Below are positions 47,949 to 57,494 of a stretch of DNA of 64,000 nucleotides, one piece after another. The position numbers were made by a program, and so were the translations under genes. The notes under the pieces are model-generated. The model did not search any database. It was not told the origin of the DNA and saw only the letters and a program-made list of their open reading frames with translations. The DNA is from Oxyruncus cristatus (Eukaryota; Chordata; Aves; Passeriformes; Cotingidae): NCBI GenBank assembly GCA_013399855.1, contig VXAY01007012.1, positions 250,533 to 314,532 on the forward strand. The letters are read 5' to 3'. How positions within the stretch are numbered: position 1 is the first letter of the stretch; each line of letters begins with the position of its first letter.

Positions 47949-48709
47949 ATTTTTGCATGTCTTCATTCATTTCACACCTATTTCCTATGTCAGTTCCAAT
48001 TGCACCTCTAACATTTCTGTCCTCCTACCTTCTTTTTGGCTTCCTGCCTATCTCTGTTCCTCAATGCCATGCACACATTTAGTAGCTACATGAGTAGCCT
48101 CAACAGAAGTTAATTTAAAAAACATATATTTGCATTGGAGGTCTCCCTTCCAAAAACCTGCCAGGCCCAGTGCTGCCTGGTTTATGTGAATTAATGGCAT
48201 CACTGCCTAAGGTGCAGAAGCTCTGAGAACTAATCTGCTGCTCTGTAATGATTTAGTTCTCATTACATTACGATGATAAAGACTGTAAGTTGAAAAAGAA
48301 GTGTTTAAGTGCACATTAAATATATGCTTAAGCCTTAATGGTGATAATAATAACACCAATTCCAAATGTATAGCTGTAAAATAGGGGAGAGAAACCTGGA
48401 TTATCTACTGGAATCATATATTTTACCCTAAATTAAAAGTGCGAAGTGTAATAAAAGATGAGATGAGATGAGAGGAAATGGATTCATACCAGCTTTTGTA
48501 GTACCACAGGACAGTGTTTATTAATTTTTATATTTTAAAGCCATTATTAAAAAGTAAAACATCTGATTTGACTTCCTGATCCATCCCATCCTGTTCAGCC
48601 TGTATCTAGCCCATAACTTGTGTTGGACTAACATGGTTCTCCCTGAAAGGTGACTCAATTTAAATTAAGTATCATGCACCAGGAAATGGAAACTCTATCA
48701 TTCCTTTCT
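47949..48709. other. Unique non-coding sequence
   Basis: No gene was recognised. A short GATGA repeat (AGATGAGATGAGATGAGAGG) lies at about 48457-48476. GAATTAATGG and GTAATGATTTAG near 48189-48255 are homeodomain-like motifs. Confidence 0.4.
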
Positions 48710-48990
48710 GTACTTTCTTAATCAGCCTCATTGTTAAAAAGATATGTGCCTTATTTCTAAGATGAACACGTCTAGCTTTCATATCCACGATTCTTGTTAT
48801 CTGCTTTCTGACAGATTAAACTGCCCTTTCACACCTGGCCTTTTCTCTGTTATGCAGTGTAATCAAAGCATTTCTCAGTCCTCGTTCATACAGGCTAAAT
48901 AAATAGTTCTTAACTTCTTACACCATCAGGCACCTTCCCCTCACCTCTTACCCTTTCAGCGCTTTCCTTCTGTGTCCCCTCTGCACCTAC
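48710..48990 (-). mobile_element. Ancient CR1/L3-like LINE fragment, antisense
   Basis: CATTGTTAAAAAGATATGTG, CCTTATTTCTAAGATGAACA, CGTCTAGCTTTCATATCCAC, GATTCTTGTTATCTGCTTTC, TGACAGATTAAACTGCCC and GTGTAATCAAAGCATTTCTC follow, in order, the antisense of an old amniote CR1 seen widely in turtles and crocodilians. Strongly diverged and non-coding. It predates the avian CR1 burst. Confidence 0.72.
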
Positions 48991-49330
48991 AGCACCCAAC
49001 CCAAAACAGGGGTCTCACACCCCATGCACGGACCTGCAGATCTGGGGTAGATCAGAGCTCCTGATCTATAGTAAAGAACCTTTCCAAAAGGTTCTGGCTT
49101 AGCCTAATTTTTTTTTTTTTTTTTTTCAGACAAGCTTTTTAAACCCAGATAGCACAGGTAGAATGCAGGACAAGGAAGCAATGACCCAGCAGATGTGAAG
49201 GTGCAAGAAGCCTTTCCATGGGGGCAGCACCAGCCTTGTACCTCAGCTACAGCCAGAATGTCCCATATGACTGTGCCATCAGCCAGCTCCATCAGGGCAG
49301 CTCTCCTGAGGGAAACTTGGGCTGGCCAGT
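48991..49330 (-). other. T19 run with GC-richer flank; possible minus-strand retrocopy
   Basis: Nineteen T at 49108-49126 would be a poly-A tail on the minus strand. The 200 bases to its right are GC-richer than the surroundings and keep a 62-codon minus frame open. No polyadenylation signal, target-site duplication or parent gene is recognised, so this is only a suggestion. Confidence 0.2.
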
Positions 49331-49580
49331 TATTGTAAATTGCAGCAGGCTAATTAAGCTTTGATTTACAGATGTCATTTTACATAGTCATTTTATACTT
49401 GGCAGAATGTGGTTTGATTACCCCTTACTGTTGCCTTATCTTCAATAGCTACAAATGCTATTAGCAGTTGTGCAGCAACTTATTCATCTTTAACAATATA
49501 ACAATAAAGCCTATACCACGGTTAACCATGCAGGAAATGTCACTTGCAAATTATCATTTCCAATTATTCAGTATTAATTT
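49331..49580. promoter_or_regulatory. Candidate conserved regulatory element (motif-based, unproven)
   Basis: A repeat-free AT-rich stretch with TAATTA (49351-49356), CTTTGAT (49359-49365, TCF-like), TGTGGTTT (49409-49416, RUNX-like), two AACAAT (49492 and 49500, SOX-like) and ACCACGGTTAACC (49515-49527, RUNX-like). This density resembles vertebrate developmental enhancers, but such motifs are also common by chance in AT-rich DNA. Confidence 0.2.
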
Positions 49581-50747
49581 AAGGGACACAGTTATCAGTC
49601 CAGTAACAGTTCTTTTCTTTATATGACCTCCCATTTAACAGCTAAAGATTTCACTTTTTTTCCTCTTTATTTTATTTCTTTTATATTCTCTCTTTTTGTA
49701 TTCTCCTTTTTTTCTTCTTTTCATTTTTCTTTTCTTTTCTTTGCTTTGCTTTGCTTTGCTTTGCTTACCTTTTTCTCTTGTCTTCCCTTCACTCTGTGCA
49801 ATCAGAAATTGAAATTGAAATTCTTAGAAAGATTCCATACCTCTTGTCTAAAGGGAAAGTGTCGCAAAGTCACAGAAATGGCCTAATCAAGTTCAGTGAG
49901 AGGAAGCTGATGTCAATTTAGGAAAGGCTGAAAAGCTTGTTTCTGTACTGTGCGAGGTTCCAACAATTGTTTTAAGCACCTACAGATGGTTGGCAAATAA
50001 ACTGAGGTTTATTTTGATTTCGAAGAGGAAGGGGGAAGGAAAAACCCAAGAAACCATGTTGTTGGGACAGCACTGTATTAACCAGTGTGAAAGCTCTGGG
50101 AGTCTCAGTGGTTCTTCAGGCTGTCCAGGGCAGCAGAACTGGCTGAGAAAACCCTTCCTGTTAAAAACTGCTTCCAGTGACCTTCTTTCCCCACAGTACC
50201 TGCCTCCTCTCTCTGGAGGGAGTCATGATCCTGAAGACAGGCAGCTTCTTTCTTCTGTCTATAAAAGTTCAGGAGAGCCCATTCTTGGTCCTTATCCCCC
50301 ACCACTCTGAAATTTTTCTGTGATTAATGTGGCAGCACAACTCTACCCAGCAGAGCAGTAAGGTATCTGGGTCATGTTTCTGGGAGGGATAAACCCAGGC
50401 TCTCTCAGGGCTGAACTGTGAGCTTTCACTTCCTAAATGACTGTTCAAATCAGTGGGCTATTAAGCAGGGGAGATCATACACCACTGGCTGGGTTTGCAA
50501 AGCAAATCAGCTAGAACTGCATTTTGTGAGGGCCCTGATCCTATTAGAATATTTTAGGCAAACTCTGAGAACACCCACACAGTCAGAAGACCAAAGTCCT
50601 TCTCCACCTAACTCAGGATCCCAAGGGGATTAGGCATAGGCCAACTCTCCCACTGCTAAATTAAGTGGCTAAGAAGAAATGGGATGTTTACTGTCTGGAA
50701 TTGCCTACCTTCCTCCATCAACTACAGAGGGAGCCCAAACAACTGGT
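49581..50747. other. Unique non-coding sequence with a pyrimidine tract
   Basis: No gene was found. The tract at 49640-49800 is nearly all T and C, so the 87-codon frame there (Phe/Ser/Leu-rich) is low complexity, not a membrane protein. Confidence 0.45.
49737..49766. repeat. (TTTGC)n pentanucleotide microsatellite
   Basis: Five TTTGC units inside a long T/C-rich tract. Confidence 0.92.
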
Positions 50748-50807
50748 GTTCATTCTTTGCTTTGTGCTAAATGCACCAGTTTTGCTCTTCTCTCTTCAGG
50801 CTCAGCT
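50748..50807 (+). repeat. 60-bp direct repeat, copy A (next to an N)
   Basis: It runs from GTTCATTCTTTGC to TTCAGGCTCAGCT. It is identical to 51043-51102 except for one base (T in place of C in the TT[T/C]GC segment). The undetermined base N at 50808 follows it directly. The arrangement suggests an imperfectly closed assembly gap. Confidence 0.95.
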
Positions 50808-50808
50808 N
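50808..50808. other. Undetermined base (N)
   Basis: The only N in the window. It sits at the end of the first 60-bp repeat copy and marks uncertain assembly. Confidence 0.99.
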
Positions 50809-50821
50809 GATACATCCCCCT

Positions 50822-50905
50822 TTTTGAGTGTCAGTTCCCTATTTATAGAATGGGAAAACTAAAATTACTTCCTTCCGTCATGGGGTTATTATTAGGATAA
50901 ACCTA
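50822..50905 (+). mobile_element. MIR-type fragment
   Basis: TGAGTGTCAGTTCCCTATTT, ATAGAATGGGAAAACTAAAA and GGGGTTATTATTAGGATAAA match the MIR post-CORE order (CAGTTTCCC, ATCTGTAAAATGGG, GGGTTGTTGTGAGGAT). Ancient and inert. Confidence 0.6.
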
Positions 50906-51020
50906 ACTATGAGTTTCTTTTGTACTCTTAGGACAAGGTCAGAAACTATCCAGAAGCAGCAGTACTCCGGGGCAGAAGAAAAAAAGAAAAATTAAAAATC
51001 AGTTCCACTGCTCTAAGAGA

Positions 51021-51042
51021 AGAAGAAGAAGGGGGGGGGGGG
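51021..51042. repeat. (AGA)n and poly-G run
   Basis: AGAAGAAGAA followed by about 13 G, ending directly at the second 60-bp repeat copy. A long G-run at such a junction is typical of low-quality sequence or gap-closing. Confidence 0.9.
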
Positions 51043-51102
51043 GTTCATTCTTCGCTTTGTGCTAAATGCACCAGTTTTGCTCTTCTCTCTTCAGGCTCAG
51101 CT
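51043..51102 (+). repeat. 60-bp direct repeat, copy B
   Basis: Second copy of 50748-50807, with 59 of 60 bases matching by eye. It lies 295 bases downstream, directly after the poly-G run. Its sequence continues into TTGTTCCTCAG, whereas copy A stops at the N. Confidence 0.95.
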
Positions 51103-51904
51103 TGTTCCTCAGAAACAGGGATCACGGATGCAGCAGAGCAGGAATAGCTCCTTCTCCTTCACTTCCCGCCGATGGGTTAGAGGACATCTTGCCCCTCTAA
51201 CAAGCAGAGCCTCTCCTTATCTACACAAGGAAGATCCAGGGAGCACCTTATTTGGGTGCCCAGGGAGATTAAGATTAAGCAGACCTACAGGACAAGCTCC
51301 CATGAACCCGCAGAGGTCTGAAAGCAGCAAGGCCAGCTCAGACTTATGCAAGACCACACCTAACACGGGGTGAGCAGCAGCAGTCGTTGTCAGCTCATCA
51401 GTGAAGGGTGGCAGGTCTCCTCCGTGCCTTCTCAGGAAGTTTTTTATAAACATAAACTCATTTGTGGTTGCTGAGTTTGAAACGATTATTCCCACAAGCA
51501 GACCAATAGGAAGCAGAAATAGACTGAATGCGTATTTTTCAGTTTGTGGTCTCCCCTGGGTTTAAATACAAAGACAGAGTTAACAAAATGAATGACAACA
51601 TTACACCTGAAGACGATTAGGAAACAAGATAAGCCACCCCTGTGTTTATCTTTGACAGCCATTGCAACACAACGTAGCCAATATGTAGTTCAATCAGTTC
51701 TGATGACACTTTCTTTCTCTTTTTATGATAAGAACCGTTAGGTTTAAATCCTGCCAAGTAAAACGAGCCTAGATATTGGCAGCACTGATAAGCGTAGCTC
51801 TGCCTTTGGGCTAATAACAGTTGATACACCTATTGGGTCATAAAGCAGTTTGCAAATGTTAATGAATTTGATTATCATTTTCTACTAATTTACAAAGAGA
51901 TTTA
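51103..51904. other. Unique non-coding sequence with clustered GATA motifs
   Basis: No gene was recognised. Three GATAAG motifs lie on the plus strand at 51628-51633, 51727-51732 and 51787-51792, and a TTATC lies at 51646-51650. Confidence 0.4.
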
Positions 51905-52080
51905 TTGGGGTATTCAGGCAACTAAATGTGCCACTAGGCACTAATGGATTTTTAAAAAGTCCTTTGGGCATTTAAGTGCCACTGAGAGTCAAAAGAGCAC
52001 TTGAACCTGCATACAGGTCCTGCTAGGCAGCTGCCACCTAAACACTGGGTGATTCATTTCAGCACCCAGCTGAAGGCAGC
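51905..52080. mobile_element. Ancient amniote repeat debris (candidate)
   Basis: AGGCAACTAAATGTGCCACT, AGGCACTAATGGATTTTTAA and GGGCATTTAAGTGCCACTGA recall the TTAGGCACCTAA and AATGGGAGTTAGGCGCCTAA motifs I know from old reptile and bird repeats. The family is unresolved. Confidence 0.35.
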
Positions 52081-53774
52081 AATATGCCTCACGCTGTCCT
52101 GAAACCCAGGAACTTGTAGTCTGAGTACAGAACAGGAGGTAAATGGGGAAGTTTGCAGGACTAACGAGGCACTCCTGGTCACCACAGAACACTGCCTGCG
52201 CAGAGCCCTTGTAGAGCTCTCTGCTGTCAATCCCCGTGCCATTAGCTCTACATCACTTAGTGTGGAATTAATTTCACAGAGGTCATGCAGCTAAAACTGC
52301 TGCTCCTATGTCGGGGGTTAAAGCCAAATGTACAAATTCTTTCACCAGTGACTCACTCCCACTTTTGTCCCAACTTTTCAGTTCACTCTGGGGCTGGGAG
52401 GGAAGCACAGGAGTACTCCTTAAAGAACAATGAGTGAGATTTAAAAAGCAACAAATTACATTGCTGTTCTTAAACCTGTATTGTTTCAGGCTCCCCCACG
52501 CACCAGTATTAGCACAACTGAGCTGCACGAGGGCAGGCATAAGGCTGGAACTGGGAGAGATGGGCTATCTTTTGACATGCATATTTCTTTTTGCAAGCTT
52601 GCCATGACTGCTCAAGGATCCTAAGATGATGCCCAACTTCCAGATACATAAGAATAACTTTTGGTCCTAGAGAACAAGTCAGGGGAAATCTAATATGGCA
52701 GTTCACTCTTTTTCCACCGAATCAGGCACAGAAGGACTGATGGGGAATCTGTAATTTTGCTTGTATACTTCACCTCAGTAAACCTTCCTCAAATAATCAG
52801 ATATTCATTTCCAGTCCAAAAATGTGCCCTTTGAGGAGACTGCCAGGATGTTTACTGTCTCTCTAAGGCTAGGAAGGGGATTTTTTTTTCCAAAGAGCAT
52901 GGAAAGAAGCTTGTTCTGTTCAGTTACTTTGAATTTGGAGGTAATTTGCCATTCTCACTGCCATATATCAATAGAAGAGACAAATACAGAAACTGTCGTT
53001 TATACAACTAATGGACTTAAAAATAGACCAGGGGAGTAACCAATGCTCTGTTCATAGTGATGAGCCATGACTTAGCTAAAAAATGTGACCATTAATTGTC
53101 TACAAGTGTAATTTCCATGTGCTGTAGAGTTTAAGTCTCTCTCTTAGCTCTCCTTCGACAGATGCAGCTTTTAATCGAAAAATCATGATTCTGTAGCAAT
53201 TTGGCAGCAACAAGAAGGTGCTGCCCTGACATACCTGGACATTTAGCAGCACTGCTCCTTCAGCCCTCGTTTCCAAGAAACATGGCTGTGGGTCTTACAC
53301 ACCCAGGGGAAATGGAAAACGAGCTCTTTGACAGCAGCAGAGGAAGAGAGGACCGGCTCACAAGCTTCACACGGCATTGGCTTTGTGAACCTGTGCACAA
53401 AGTCAGAGCTTTGTGTAAGCACACACACAGGCACTTGAATCCCACAGAGATGATAAGACAGATATCAACAGCATATCCTGCCACAGGATGCCTGTTAGCT
53501 GGCAAATCTCATCTAGTAGGGCCTCACTAACCTACATGGAGGCAGCCCTAACTGACTGTCTCCTGGCGAGTATGGAAATTCCAAACCGAACAAGGCATGG
53601 CAAGGACGTTTTCCCCTCAGGTGAAATGAACATCCAAAAATTCATCCCTATTGTTTTGTGAGTTGAGTAATGGATTTTTGCTTGAATCCATGGAAAAATA
53701 GCCCAAGAGCTTTTGGCAGATCATAAGCCTGGTGTCGGCATTCCAGATTTGGCCCAGTCAAAGAGAGAAGACCA
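52081..53774. other. Unique non-coding sequence
   Basis: No gene or repeat was recognised. Confidence 0.45.
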
Positions 53775-54256
53775 ATCACAGAATCACAGAATCCTGTAAT
53801 GGTTTGTGATGAGAGGGACCTTAAAGGCAATTTAGTTCCAACCCCCCCATCATGGGACACTGTCCACTAGTTCAGGTTGTTCAAAGTCCCCTCCAACCTG
53901 GCCTTGAATGGGGCTTCTGGTGGGGCATCTACAGCTTCTCTGGGAAACCTGTTCCAGTGTCTCACCACTCATTTAGTGAAGAATTTCTTCCTTGTACCTA
54001 ATCTAAACCTGCCCTTTGTCAGTTTAAAGCCATTCCCGCTTGTCCTATCACTCCATGCCTTTGTCCAAAGACCCCTCCATCTCTCTTGTAGATGCCCTGT
54101 GGGTACTGGGAAGTGTTCTAAGGTCCCCCCAGAGCCTTTTCTTCTCCAGACTGAACAACCCCAGCTCCCTCAGCCTGTCTTCTTAGGACAATTGCTCCAG
54201 CCCTCTGAGCATCTTCATGGCTCTTGTCTGGACCATCAGGTCCACGCCCTTCTTGA
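53775..54256 (-). mobile_element. CR1 LINE, 3' part (antisense, about 480 bp)
   Basis: TCACAGAATCACAGAATCCT starts the reverse-complement tail. CCTCCAACCTGGCCTTGAAT, CTGGGAAACCTGTTCCAGTG, TTCTTCCTTGTACCTAATCT, CCTTTTCTTCTCCAGACTGA, CAACCCCAGCTCCCTCAGCC and CCACGCCCTTCTTG follow. It covers the 3' UTR and the ORF2 C-terminus. Frame breaks exist in the minus-strand coding part. Moderately diverged. Confidence 0.96.
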
Positions 54257-55992
54257 TTAACTCGTCTCCTTAACAGACTTATGTTGAGGCAAACTTCTCT
54301 CCACTACCTTTCCCCAGCCCAATATACCTCCTCAATATCCCTTCTAAAGCACAGGAGACATTCAGAATGTTAAAATAAAATTTTTGTTAATGGAAACAAA
54401 AGGGTCAGATTCTTAGAAACTGCAGATATTTCTTCCTTCTGTCATTCACAGCACTGAGAGTGGAGGAGCATTACTGTCCTGAAGCAAACAGGAAGACTTT
54501 TGAAAGATACAGGATGGTGAAAAAGCCATAAATTTTGAAATTAAGGCAAGAAATAACAGCTGGTAGATCAAGACTTTTACTTCCACTCCTGGAAGACTAA
54601 AAGCCAATCAATACCAAAAGGTGCAGTTAAGAGATCCCTTCACTACAACATACTCCACTCTCAGTTTCAAGGTTTTATCCCAGGTGGCTTTATGGCACCA
54701 TCCTGAAATTAGATAAATGCAAGCCAGAGATAACTCAAGCCAAATGTTTCAGTTGGAATTATTAATTTCATTCTTCCAGAAAACAGTGATTTCATCTCAT
54801 CAATATTTTTAAATTATATTAATTTGTGATAAAATCTAAATATATTTATGGTTTACAGCAAATTTCTTGTGTGTCAGGTATGGCTGCCATATTCAGAACA
54901 TTTCTACTTTAGTCCAGAATTAGATTATAAATCAAAACAGACAAGTCAAATCAATGAAGTAAAAGTGAAATTGTCAATTCCACTTACCCCACACATCATT
55001 TCAGAATTTTGGCCATGCAGGTGATTTTTCATTTTCCTGCCAATGGGAGACAGCAAAAAATCATGATTTGGAATCCCCTGTAGTACAATAATCCTGACTT
55101 CCCATTGCAATTGCTCTACCCTTGCAATATTTTCAGCTCAGATTTCCATCAGCTGAACTCTTGTCCTTACAGATAAGGAAAGTGATTTTCCTAAATTTAC
55201 ATCTGTTTGGGATAGGTTTAGAATAATAATTATTCAGAATACTTTCAGCTCCCTAAAGCTACTTTCAGGCTTTTTACTAACCTTTAAGTTCCACCTCTGA
55301 ATTCACATCTCTCTCACAGTCTAGAGAAAACCTTGTTTGATAATGGATAGGAAGACAGTGAGGCAAGGTTGCTGATACAGCACAGAAAAGAATTGGTGCA
55401 CACAGCTAATCTGTGTTTATTAATTTTTTATCAGGTCTTTTCCTCTACCCGTACTGTACAAAGAACATAAATGTGCATTAAAATGAAAGCAGATTAGAGA
55501 TTCACCAGACTCTGGGAGACTACACTCCTACTTAAGGTTGAACATGAGTCCAAAATTAAAGTTAATCGAATCCAGCCAGATTTACAAAAGTTTTTAAATG
55601 CCTAAGGATGCAAACAGTGTAACCTCTCAACCCTTACTTTAAGTGCACCTTTTCTTTTATTAATTGTTACCATGAGTGCAGGAAGGTCTGACTCAGACAA
55701 ATCTCTGCATAGCGGCACACGGGATGCTGGCAGATAACGCAGATGAATTCATTTAAATGCCATAGTCTCCCTCCTTCCTCCCTTCCTACTCCTTCACTTC
55801 TACCTACATCCTTCCACCACTCCCATCAGCTCCCGTGGCACCTCAGGTCCCTTTCTGATCCAGATCAGCTCTCAGCTGGCAGAAGACACAGCAGCAGGGA
55901 AGAGCTGTTTTCTGCCCAGGTTACAGGGCAGCAGTAGCCCAGCAAAGGGTCCGATGTGTTTCAACAACTAAAGAGGCTGGATTAACCAAGTT
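54257..55992. other. Unique non-coding sequence, AT-rich
   Basis: No gene was recognised. 54700-54900 and 55430-55680 are notably AT-rich with many stops. Confidence 0.45.
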
Positions 55993-56048
55993 AGCAGCTG
56001 GGCCTGATGATCTTGGAGGTCTTCTCCAACATAAATGATTTTAAGGTT
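55993..56048 (+). mobile_element. CR1 LINE, extreme 3' tail
   Basis: GGGCCTGATGATCTTGGAGG and TCTTCTCCAACATAAATGAT with TTTAAGG correspond to the last 50 bases of a CR1 similar to 10311. The octamer tail is degraded. Confidence 0.75.
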
Positions 56049-56595
56049 ATCTGATTGCACCCAGGGATGGAAGGAAGGAAGAAATGGGAGAGGAGGAAAG
56101 AGGGAATCCTGTTAGATTAGCAAACAGCAGCACAGCACCACGCACAAAGCACTGTAATTGTTTCTCACACCCTGGTTTCAGAGCAAAACTCAACCTGAAG
56201 AGGCTTTGTCTTGTAACAAAAATAACCACAAAGTTCAAAAGACATCTTTTAATGTTTTTAGAAGATTGTGCTGAATAATAGATGTGGCTTCATGTTTGAA
56301 ACTTTGCCTGTTTAAACGTGATATGACCACAATCTTGTTTTTGCACTTGTAATTCAGTTAGAGAAAGAAACATGGAGAAAAGTAAACCTGGAAATGTTCA
56401 TTAATGGCTCTGTAAACAATGACTACGAGCTTCATGCAGCCATTTTTTGCAAATTTTCAGTAAGTATGGCACGCAATTCCAAGTGAGCTATTACTGCAAG
56501 GCCTGGATAGTCCTAGATGGATATTTTATCAGCACTCTCTGGGAGTTTGCAACCAGGCTCAGCAGTGTATTCTTCAACAATGCATCTGCATGTAG
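56049..56595. other. Unique non-coding sequence
   Basis: Nothing is recognised. The right part may contain more decayed CR1 leading into the copy at 56596, but I cannot align it. Confidence 0.35.
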
Positions 56596-56783
56596 CCTAC
56601 TCTTCTCTACTGTTGTGAGACCTCACCTGGACTACTGCATCAAGCTCTGGGACCCCCAACACAAGAAAGACGTGGACCTTCTGGAACGAGTCCAGAGGAG
56701 ATCCACTAAGTTTATCACAGATGTTGGAACTAGATGATCATTCAGGTCCCTTCCAAATCAAACCATTCTACTATTCTATGATT
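56596..56783 (+). mobile_element. CR1 LINE with internal deletion (sense)
   Basis: Translated sequence with [20 protein letters not shown] and [13 protein letters not shown] is the CR1 ORF2 C-terminal region. It then jumps directly to the 3' UTR (GTTGGAACTAGATGATCATT, CAGGTCCCTTCCAAATCAAA) and a CTATTCTATGATT tail. About 350-400 bp normally lying between these parts are missing. The next CR1 starts within two bases of its tail. Confidence 0.92.
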
Positions 56784-56784
56784 T

Positions 56785-57494
56785 GCAGAGTGGCTGGAGA
56801 GCAGCCAGGCAGAAAGGGATCTGGGGGTGCTGATCGACAGGAAGCTGAACATGAGCCAGCAGTGTGCTCAGGTGGCCAAGAAGGCCAATGGCATCCTGGC
56901 CTGGATCAGGAACAGTGTGGCAGCAGGAACAGGGAGGTGATTCTGCCCCTGTACTCAGCGCTGGTGAGGCCACACCTGGAGTGCTGTGTCCAGTTCTGGG
57001 CTCCTCAGTTCAGGAAGGATATTGAGGTGCTGGAACAGGTCCAGAGAAGAGCAACCAGGCTGGTGAAGGGACTGGAGCACAAGTCCTGTGAGGAGAGGCT
57101 GAAGGAGCTGGGGTTGTTTAGCCTGGAGAAGAGAAGGCTCAGGGGAGACCTCATCGCTCTCTACAACTGTCTGAAAGGAGGTTGTAGCCAGGTGGGGGTT
57201 GGTCTCTTCTCCCAGGCAACCAGCAGTAAGACAAGAGGGCATGGCCTTAAGCTGTGCCAGGGGAGGTTTAGGTTGGATATTAGAAAGAAATTCTTTCCAG
57301 AGAGAGTAATCAGCCATTGGAATGGGCTGCCCAGGGAAGTGGTGGATTCTCCATCCCTGGAGGTGTTTAAGATGAGGCTGGACGTGGCACTGAGTGCCAT
57401 AGTCTGGGAACCGCAGTGATGTTGGATCAAGGGTTGGACGTGATGATCTCAGAGGTCCTTTCCAACCCGTCTGATTCTATGATTCTATGATTTT
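56785..57494 (+). mobile_element. CR1 LINE, best preserved copy (sense, about 710 bp)
   Basis: 5'-truncated at TGCAGAGTGGCTGG, it runs through the ORF2 C-terminus to a stop at 57417-57419. A 75-bp 3' UTR (GGTTGGACGTGATGATCTCA, GAGGTCCTTTCCAACCCGTC) and two ATTCTATG-type octamers follow. It is the same subfamily as 33050-33337. It lacks the 5' UTR, ORF1 and the endonuclease and reverse-transcriptase domains, so it cannot move by itself. Confidence 0.97.
56788..57419 (+). pseudogene. CR1 ORF2 C-terminal remnant
   Basis: This is the end of the CR1 ORF2 protein (endonuclease/reverse transcriptase polyprotein of a non-LTR retrotransposon). The region kept lies after the catalytic reverse-transcriptase core. 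Visible motifs are [11 protein letters not shown] and [11 protein letters not shown] in the first frame, then [64 protein letters not shown] and [10 protein letters not shown] in the second. The change of frame at about 56920, where GTGGCAGCAGG stands in place of an expected GTGGCCAGCAGG, indicates a one-base deletion. There is no start codon because of 5' truncation. A spurious open frame reaches upstream to 56721 through the neighbouring CR1 tail, so the 232-codon frame there is not a gene. Confidence 0.93.

Noticed and set aside
49623..49886. Phe/Leu-rich frame resembling a membrane protein
   Set aside because: Direct translation of a T/C-rich tract and a TTTGC microsatellite.
53877..54260. 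127-codon plus-strand frame
   Set aside because: Antisense reading of a CR1 LINE. Similar spurious frames recur in other antisense CR1 copies (for example 12059-12358 and 14050-14265).
56721..57419. 232-codon plus-strand open frame as a gene
   Set aside because: It is CR1 ORF2 C-terminal sequence joined by chance to the tail of the preceding CR1. There is a frameshift at about 56920 and no authentic start.
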